From: Advenella sp048381675
GTDB taxonomy: Bacteria > Pseudomonadota > Gammaproteobacteria > Burkholderiales > Burkholderiaceae_B
Length of the DNA: 64,000 bases
Assembly: GCF_048381675.1 (NCBI RefSeq)
Contig: NZ_JBLWIS010000005.1
Span: 62,001 to 126,000 of the forward strand
Direction: 5' to 3'
The notes under the pieces are model-generated. The model was not told the origin of the DNA and ran no database searches. It saw only the letters and a list, made by a program, of their open reading frames with translations. This document shows, piece by piece, positions 58,901 to 64,000 of this stretch (position 1 is the stretch's first letter; the number at the start of each line of letters is the position of its first letter). A program made the position numbers and the translations under genes.

Positions 58901-60505
58901 TTATCTTGACAACCAGCTTAATGGGTCAACCGGAGTGGAACCATTACGTATTTCAAAGTATAAGGCAGGATCAACCTGCCCACCGGTTGCCCCTACACGG
59001 GCTATGGTTTGTCCGGCACGAACGCTATCGCCCACACTTCCTGATACGCTTTGATTATATCCATACACACTCATATAGTTATTGCCATGATCGATAATGA
59101 CCAGATTGCCAAAACCGCGCACCCAGGATGAAAACACCAGCTGTCCGCCGGCAATCGCCCGCACCGGCGTGCCTTCGTTAGCACTAATCAGGATACCCCG
59201 CCAAACCCCACCGGTATCGGGCCGGGTAGTACCAAAACGTCCCTGCAGGGCACCACGTACCGGCCAGGGTGCGCCTTTTTGCAAACCAGTAGCACCGGAG
59301 TCGGCATTGGCCGCTGCCCGACGTTCATCTTCCCGGGCCTTTTGGGCCAGCAGGGCGGCCTGTTCTTCTTTTTCTTTTTGAATCCGTGCCTTCGCCCGTT
59401 CAATTTCAGCATTTTCAGCCTGCTGTCGTGCCAGTGCAAGTTGCTCGCGAGCCTGTTCGGTTTGCTGCAGGGCCGTTTGCACTTGCTGCTGTGCCTGTTG
59501 CCGTTGGGACTCATCCTGAGCCTGCGAAACCTGCTGTTGTGCCTGGGCCAGGGCCCGGGTTTGCTGCTCTTGGTTTACTACCGCGCTTTGCAACACCACG
59601 TAAGCCAGTTCGGTTTGCTGTTCTGCCTGTTTAGCCACAATGGATGCCCTGGCTGCCTGCTCCCTGGCCTGGGCCGCTTCCTGCTCTTTCTGACGCAAGG
59701 CTGCCTGGCGTTTTTCCTCTTCGGCTTTCTGCTGGGCAAGCCTTGCTTGACGGGCCTCTTCCAGTTGCTTTGAAATGTTTTTCTGAATATCGTCAATCAG
59801 GCTGTTAAGCCGTTTTTCATCTTGCGCCAGCTTAGTAGCCTGTGAGCGCCTGCTTGCCAGGTCTTTTTCAATTTTTTTCAATACCACAGCATGTTTTTTT
59901 TGCTCGGACTCAAGCTCGTTCTTGCCAACCCGGGTTTGCTCGGCCAACCGGTCGATCGTTTTCTGGCGTTCCGCCGTTTGTTGCTTCAATTCATCAAGAC
60001 GGGCAATTTCAGTTTGCAATTTCTGCACCAGTTCGACCCGTGCTTTGGAAACATAACCCAGATAAGTCAGATCGCGACCAATTTTCTGGGCATCTTCACC
60101 TGACAGCAATGCGGCCCACGGAGACAGACCGCTGGTATATTGCATCCGCAATTGCTCGGCCAGCTCATCGCGGCGCAGCTCCATGATTTTTTGCTGGCGG
60201 TCCTGCTGTTTTCGCAACGCGCCCAATTCCTTTTTGGCCTGCCCTGCTTGCGCCTGCAACGCATCAAGCCGTGCATTTATTTTAGAAATTTCCGTTTCGG
60301 ATTTCCGCAATTCATCGGTGACGTCTTTTCTATCCTCTTCCTGCTCTTTGATTTTTTTATGGATTTCTTCTATCTGGTTTTGCAAATGGGCTTTCTGCTT
60401 TTCAGCCGTTTTTTGCTGTTCGCTTAAGGCAGCCGCAGGCTGGGCCGTAACCGGCCCGGCACTGAACAGTGCAAACAGGGAAATGCAAATCACCCACCTG
60501 TTCAC
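58901..60505 (-). CDS. envC: Murein hydrolase activator EnvC-like (degenerate LytM domain)
   Basis: A 534-residue protein: signal peptide to about residue 21 (FALFSAGPVTAQP), a very long coiled coil rich in Gln, Ala, Glu and Lys (about 25-390), and a C-terminal LytM/M23 fold (about 430-534). The catalytic zinc residues are lost: the first motif reads RGILISANEG and the second PALYFEIR rather than HxH. That matches EnvC, which activates amidases at the septum without being a hydrolase. It lies 2 bp after gpmA. Confidence 0.88.
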   Translation of the reverse strand: MNRWVICISLFALFSAGPVTAQPAAALSEQQKTAEKQKAHLQNQIEEIHKKIKEQEEDRKDVTDELRKSETEISKINARLDALQAQAGQAKKELGALRKQQDRQQKIMELRRDELAEQLRMQYTSGLSPWAALLSGEDAQKIGRDLTYLGYVSKARVELVQKLQTEIARLDELKQQTAERQKTIDRLAEQTRVGKNELESEQKKHAVVLKKIEKDLASRRSQATKLAQDEKRLNSLIDDIQKNISKQLEEARQARLAQQKAEEEKRQAALRQKEQEAAQAREQAARASIVAKQAEQQTELAYVVLQSAVVNQEQQTRALAQAQQQVSQAQDESQRQQAQQQVQTALQQTEQAREQLALARQQAENAEIERAKARIQKEKEEQAALLAQKAREDERRAAANADSGATGLQKGAPWPVRGALQGRFGTTRPDTGGVWRGILISANEGTPVRAIAGGQLVFSSWVRGFGNLVIIDHGNNYMSVYGYNQSVSGSVGDSVRAGQTIARVGATGGQVDPALYFEIRNGSTPVDPLSWLSR

Positions 60506-60506
60506 A

Positions 60507-61259
60507 TTAGTCCTTTTGGGCTTTACCTTGGGCAGCCACGGCAGCTACCGCGGCAGCAATCGCTTCCTGGTCACCCAGGTAGTAATGGCGGATAGGCTTG
60601 AGGTTTTCATCCAGCTCATAAACCAGCGGCTGTCCGGTTGGAATATTCAAATTAACGATATCATCATCGGAAATGCTGTCGAGATGCTTGATTAATGCAC
60701 GCAGGCTGTTGCCATGTGCAGCAATCAGCACATTCTTGCCCGATTTGATCGCAGGCGCAATGGACTCATTCCAGACAGGCAAGACCCGGGCAACGGTGTC
60801 TTTCAGGCATTCGGTAGCTGGTAATTGATCGGCGGGAATGCGTGCATAGCGGCTATCAAAACGGGGATGGCGCTCGTCGTCCAGGTCAAGAGGGTTAGGT
60901 GCGATCGCATAAGCACGGCGCCATACCAACACCTGCTCATCACCATACTTTGCAGCGGTTTCGGCTTTATTCAGGCCTTGCAGGTTGCCATAATGGCGCT
61001 CGTTCAGGCGCCAGTTAAGATGAATGGGCGTATGCATGGCATCCATGGCATCTAGCGCAATCCACAAAGTACGAATGGCCCGCTTCAAAACGGAAGCATA
61101 AGCCACATCAAATGAAAACCCTTCTTGCTTCAGCAATTCACCCGCCTGCCATGCCTGCTGACGACCCAGATCGGTCAGGTCAACATCGGTCCAGCCGGTA
61201 AAACGGTTCTCAAGATTCCACTGGCTTTCACCATGACGCATTAATACGATTTTGTACAT
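60507..61259 (-). CDS. gpmA: 2,3-bisphosphoglycerate-dependent phosphoglycerate mutase
   Basis: A 250-residue glycolytic enzyme of the histidine phosphatase fold. The phospho-His motif is LMRHGESQWN at the N-terminus; NRFTGWTDVDLT, ERHYGNLQGLNK and AHGNSLRAL follow. It interconverts 3- and 2-phosphoglycerate. It is the first gene of the gpmA-envC-ctpA-moeB run. Confidence 0.95.
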   Translation of the reverse strand: MYKIVLMRHGESQWNLENRFTGWTDVDLTDLGRQQAWQAGELLKQEGFSFDVAYASVLKRAIRTLWIALDAMDAMHTPIHLNWRLNERHYGNLQGLNKAETAAKYGDEQVLVWRRAYAIAPNPLDLDDERHPRFDSRYARIPADQLPATECLKDTVARVLPVWNESIAPAIKSGKNVLIAAHGNSLRALIKHLDSISDDDIVNLNIPTGQPLVYELDENLKPIRHYYLGDQEAIAAAVAAVAAQGKAQKD

Positions 61260-61408
61260 ACTATGAGCTCTTTTCCACTAAATTAAGAAATAAACAATTC
61301 AATACCCAAACAATTTTCCATTATTTTAGCGAAGTCTTATCTCTATTTGTCCAGCTATTTTATAATCTGAGAATTAAGCTTGAAAAAAGCACACCTACAG
61401 GATTAGAC

Positions 61409-61858
61409 GTGGATTTTCTTTTTTACCAAAATACCATTTATTTTTTAGCTTTTGCCCTGGTATCGGGCATCTTGTTGGCCATTCCTTCGGTTCGTAAGGG
61501 GGGCTTTGGTGGCCAAGCCAATATGCTCAGCACCAAAGAAGCCGTGCAAATGGCTAATAAATCAGCCGCCATTTTTATTGACATCCGCCCGGCCGAAGAA
61601 TACAAAGACGGCTCGATTCCCCAAGCGCGTAATATTCCCATGGACGAACTTGAAGAAAAAACCGCTTCCCTGTCCAAGAGCAAGCCAGTTATCCTGGTTT
61701 GCAATATGGGCCGTTCGGCACAAAAAGCGGCAGCTACCCTGAAAAAACTCAATTTTGAAGAAGTTCATGTGCTTTCCGGTGGTCTTTCAGCCTGGAAGCA
61801 GGACGGCTTGCCCCTAAAAAAACACACGGTAGCCAACACCCGCAAACCAACCCGTTAA
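61409..61858 (+). CDS. Membrane-anchored rhodanese-like protein (YibN type)
   Basis: A 149-residue protein with one N-terminal membrane helix (IYFLAFALVSGILLAIPSV) and a single rhodanese domain with active-site Cys in LVCNMGRSAQKA. The C-terminus is basic. The start is GTG 61409 with AGGA upstream. In E. coli YibN also precedes grxC and secB, so the order is conserved. The exact sulfur acceptor is unknown; recent work links YibN-like proteins to membrane insertion, which I mention only as context. Confidence 0.88.
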   Translation: MDFLFYQNTIYFLAFALVSGILLAIPSVRKGGFGGQANMLSTKEAVQMANKSAAIFIDIRPAEEYKDGSIPQARNIPMDELEEKTASLSKSKPVILVCNMGRSAQKAAATLKKLNFEEVHVLSGGLSAWKQDGLPLKKHTVANTRKPTR

Positions 61859-61881
61859 ACCATTTACGTAGCAAAAACACC

Positions 61882-62139
61882 ATGAAAAAAGTCACTATGT
61901 TCTCCAAGGCAACCTGCCCGTATTGCATTCGTGCCGAAAAATTGCTCCTCGAGCGTGGCGTCACAAATCTGGAAAAAATCAGCATTGACACCAACCGTGA
62001 ACAACGTGCTGTTATGATTGAGCGCACCGGACGCACCACGGTTCCCCAGATTTTCATCGGAGACAAACACGTTGGTGGGTGTGATGACCTGATGGCCCTT
62101 GACCGCGCCGGTGAATTGACTACCCTGCTGGCTGACTAG
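61882..62139 (+). CDS. grxC: Glutaredoxin 3
   Basis: An 85-residue dithiol glutaredoxin. The active site is ATCPYCIRAEKLL near residue 11-14 (CPYC) and the glutathione-binding TTVPQIFIGDKHVGGCDDL block follows. It uses glutathione to reduce protein disulfides and mixed disulfides. It lies 23 bp after the yibN-like gene and 46 bp before secB. Confidence 0.95.
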   Translation: MKKVTMFSKATCPYCIRAEKLLLERGVTNLEKISIDTNREQRAVMIERTGRTTVPQIFIGDKHVGGCDDLMALDRAGELTTLLAD

Positions 62140-62185
62140 GCCATCAGCGCAATTTAACCTTTAACCTTCTTAATTAGGAAACAGC

Positions 62186-62701
62186 ATGGCTGAAGAGCAA
62201 CAAGCAGAAAATACCAATCCCGCATTCAATTTGCAGCGTGTCTATCTGAAAGACCTGTCTTTGGAAATGCCCAATTCACCCCAGATTTTCCTCGAGCAGG
62301 AAACTCCAGAGGTTGAAATCTCCCTGAGCGTTGGCGGCCAACGCCTGGCAGAAACCATTTTCGAAGCCACCGTACGCGCCACCGTTACAACCAAAATCGG
62401 TGACAAAGTCCTGTATTTGGTTGAAGGTACCCAAGCCGGTATTTTTGAAATTGCCAACATCCCTGAAGAACAGTTTGACCCACTCCTTGGCATTGTCTGC
62501 CCTACCATGCTGTTCCCTTACCTGCGCGCCAATATTGCCGATGCGATTAACCGTACCTCTTTGCCCCCGCTGCACCTGGCAGAAGTCAACTTCCAGGCCC
62601 TGTACGAACAGCGTATCCAGGAAGCACAACAGCAGGCGCAAAACAGTGCCGCACCTGAAGACTCCGGCATCATTCTGCCTCCTGGCGTAACCCGTCAGTA
62701 A
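62186..62701 (+). CDS. secB: Protein-export chaperone SecB
   Basis: A 171-residue cytoplasmic chaperone that keeps preproteins unfolded for SecA. The family start FNLQRVYLKDLSLEMPNSP is clear, and CPTMLFPYLRANIADA is the central SecA-binding region. The C-terminus is slightly longer and Gln/Ala-rich. It is part of the yibN-grxC-secB-gpsA cluster; gpsA follows 10 bp after the stop. Confidence 0.96.
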   Translation: MAEEQQAENTNPAFNLQRVYLKDLSLEMPNSPQIFLEQETPEVEISLSVGGQRLAETIFEATVRATVTTKIGDKVLYLVEGTQAGIFEIANIPEEQFDPLLGIVCPTMLFPYLRANIADAINRTSLPPLHLAEVNFQALYEQRIQEAQQQAQNSAAPEDSGIILPPGVTRQ

Positions 62702-62711
62702 GCAGGTTCGC

Positions 62712-63764
62712 ATGTTACTTCCCGGCACTTCGCTTCATGTACTGGTTATAGGTGCGGGTAGCTGGGGAACCGCCTTGGCTGCCTCGGCAGCCAATAATAC
62801 CTCTACCTTGCTGCTAGCCCGTAATGAGGCTGTTTCATCAGAAATCAACAACCGGCACAGCAACACCAAGTATCTGGGCAATCTTTCCTTGCCCCTCAGC
62901 CTGAAAAGCACCACCAGCATTCAGCAAGCTATTGCCCATCTGCAAGGCCGCCACCAACATCAACGGTTAATCATCCTGGGCGTGCCTGTCATGGCCATGC
63001 GTAGCACCTGCGAAACCTGGCTGACACAACTGCAAGAAGCCAAACTGGCTGATACACCCATTGTATGGACATGCAAGGGCTTTGAACAAAACAGCGGGCA
63101 ATTGCCGCATGAAATCGTGCAATCTGTTTTTGGCAATCAAATTCCCAATACCGGTGTTTTGTCAGGACCGTCTTTTGCCAAAGAAGTAACCCGCAATCTA
63201 CCTGTCGCCCTGACTGTTGCCAGCCATAGCGACATCACTATCCAAAACACGACAGCCGCCCTGCATGCCAACAACACCCGCATCTATGCCAGCAACGATG
63301 TGATTGGCGTGGAAGTGGGCGGGGCCCTTAAAAACGTTATGGCCATTGCCTGCGGTATTTCAGACGGTCTAGAGCTGGGCGCCAATGCCCGGGCTGCGCT
63401 TATTACCCGTGGTCTGGCTGAAATTACCCGCCTGGGCATAGCCCTGGGTGGCCAGGCAGCCACTTTTTCAGGCCTTACCGGCCTGGGGGACCTGGTCTTG
63501 ACCGCCACCGGTGACCTGTCGCGCAACCGTCAGGTCGGCCTAGCCTTGGGGCAAGGTCAATCACTGGACCATATCCTGGCTGCCGGCATGACCGCCGAAG
63601 GCGTACGCTGCGCCCGTGATGCCCTGAACCGCGCCACCGCCCTGAACATTGAGATGCCAATTACCAAAGCGGTATGCGATGTCCTGTTCAATGCCATGCC
63701 TCCCCTGCAGGCAGTTTCCAACCTGCTGGCGCGCGAAGCCAAAGCCGAATGGCCAGCTGAATAA
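62712..63764 (+). CDS. gpsA: NAD(P)-dependent glycerol-3-phosphate dehydrogenase
   Basis: A 350-residue enzyme giving glycerol 3-phosphate for phospholipids. The Rossmann motif is VIGAGSWGTALAAS, the substrate region GVLSGPSFAKEV and the catalytic lysine in GVEVGGALKNVMAIA. The GLTGLGDLVLTATGDLSRNR block is conserved. It is the last gene of the cluster, followed by a REP pair. Confidence 0.95.
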   Translation: MLLPGTSLHVLVIGAGSWGTALAASAANNTSTLLLARNEAVSSEINNRHSNTKYLGNLSLPLSLKSTTSIQQAIAHLQGRHQHQRLIILGVPVMAMRSTCETWLTQLQEAKLADTPIVWTCKGFEQNSGQLPHEIVQSVFGNQIPNTGVLSGPSFAKEVTRNLPVALTVASHSDITIQNTTAALHANNTRIYASNDVIGVEVGGALKNVMAIACGISDGLELGANARAALITRGLAEITRLGIALGGQAATFSGLTGLGDLVLTATGDLSRNRQVGLALGQGQSLDHILAAGMTAEGVRCARDALNRATALNIEMPITKAVCDVLFNAMPPLQAVSNLLAREAKAEWPAE

Positions 63765-63785
63765 GCCCTTTCCGCACCCGTACCC

Positions 63786-63857
63786 GTTTCCATGCAGGAG
63801 TGAAATACCAACCAAAAGCTGGGCACACTACTCGTTCCAACGCTCCTGCGTGGAAAC
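63786..63857. repeat. REP pair with a degenerate insertion-sequence end between halves
   Basis: GTTTCCATGCAGGAG (63786-63800) is followed by TGAAATACC and then AAAAGCTGGGCAC (63814-63826), which matches AAAAGTTGGACAC of the element at 18218 at 11 of 13 bases. A second complete palindrome, CGTTCCAACGCTCCTGCGTG and GAAAC, covers 63833-63857. It lies between gpsA and the convergent gene at the right edge and may terminate both. Confidence 0.6.
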
Positions 63858-63922
63858 AAGCAACAAAGGAACAAGCACGGGCTGCTTCAGAACATGGTAA
63901 CAAGCATATTACCCCAGCTTTA

Positions 63923-64000
63923 TTAAAGGATTTGATCTGCGGGAATACTTAGCTCGATCACGGTTCCGCTTGAATCACTGCGGGTCACTTGCAACTTCCA
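63923..64000 (-). CDS. C-terminal tail of a probable sensor histidine kinase
   Basis: Only 25 codons and the stop are in the window; the gene enters from the right edge. The sequence WKLQVTRSDSSGTVIELSIP resembles the last strand of a HATPase_c domain after the G boxes. No other evidence is available. Confidence 0.35.
   Translation of the reverse strand, partial: WKLQVTRSDSSGTVIELSIPADQIL

Noticed and set aside
1..64000. CRISPR arrays
   Set aside because: No set of evenly spaced direct repeats with unique spacers was seen on either strand.

Overview
The window reads as a chromosomal segment of a betaproteobacterium of the order Burkholderiales, most likely family Alcaligenaceae. Reasons: two Bug-type tricarboxylate-transporter receptors, the F1Fo operon order atpIBEFHAGDC, the gpmA-envC-ctpA-moeB and yibN-grxC-secB-gpsA runs, the metXW pair, and a moderate GC content. 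I cannot name the genus from sequence alone.

Layout. 1-1.1 kb: start of a sarcosine-oxidase beta-like gene, a repeat cluster and pyrE. 1.4-3.2 kb: a LigB-type dioxygenase and an EamA transporter. 3.2-17.2 kb: an organosulfur island. A leftward run encodes an SsuD-like monooxygenase, a class II aldolase, an SsuACB-like ABC transporter, a membrane cytochrome c, a second LLM monooxygenase and a Gln-type thiol dioxygenase. An SfnB-like flavoenzyme, a LysR regulator, a four-domain rhodanese, a Bug receptor and an FMN reductase lie to its right. The island is bracketed by two copies of one EamA-xth junction, so it appears to have been inserted between those genes. 17.3-24.9 kb: xth, ampG, metXW under a SAM-II riboswitch, a lipoprotein, gshA, an orphan gene and an MnmM-like methyltransferase. 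24.9-29 kb: a tightly coupled kdgT-DUF1537 kinase-pdxA2-gntR operon for four-carbon acid sugars, with paired palindromes upstream.

29.3-34.7 kb: a small exported protein behind perfect FNR and Fur boxes, two choloylglycine-hydrolase paralogues flanking an outer-membrane barrel, and a membrane alpha/beta hydrolase. 35-43.3 kb: tRNA-Arg(CCG), cytochrome c5, two unannotated small ORFs, rep, priA, hemE, a degenerate Fis-type regulator and a 76-residue orphan protein. 43.5-46.3 kb: a Bug receptor divergent from a ThDP enzyme. 46.4-53.9 kb: the complete ATP synthase operon. 54-64 kb: enoyl-CoA hydratase, M61 peptidase, moeB-ctpA-envC-gpmA, then yibN-grxC-secB-gpsA and the tail of a probable histidine kinase.

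Most of the window is core metabolism. The unusual parts are the organosulfur island with its junction duplication, the Fur/FNR-controlled small protein, the hydrolase paralogue whose signal peptide is out of frame, the small-ORF loci near 36.2 and 43.1 kb, and hairpins derived from insertion-sequence ends that sit where terminators would.
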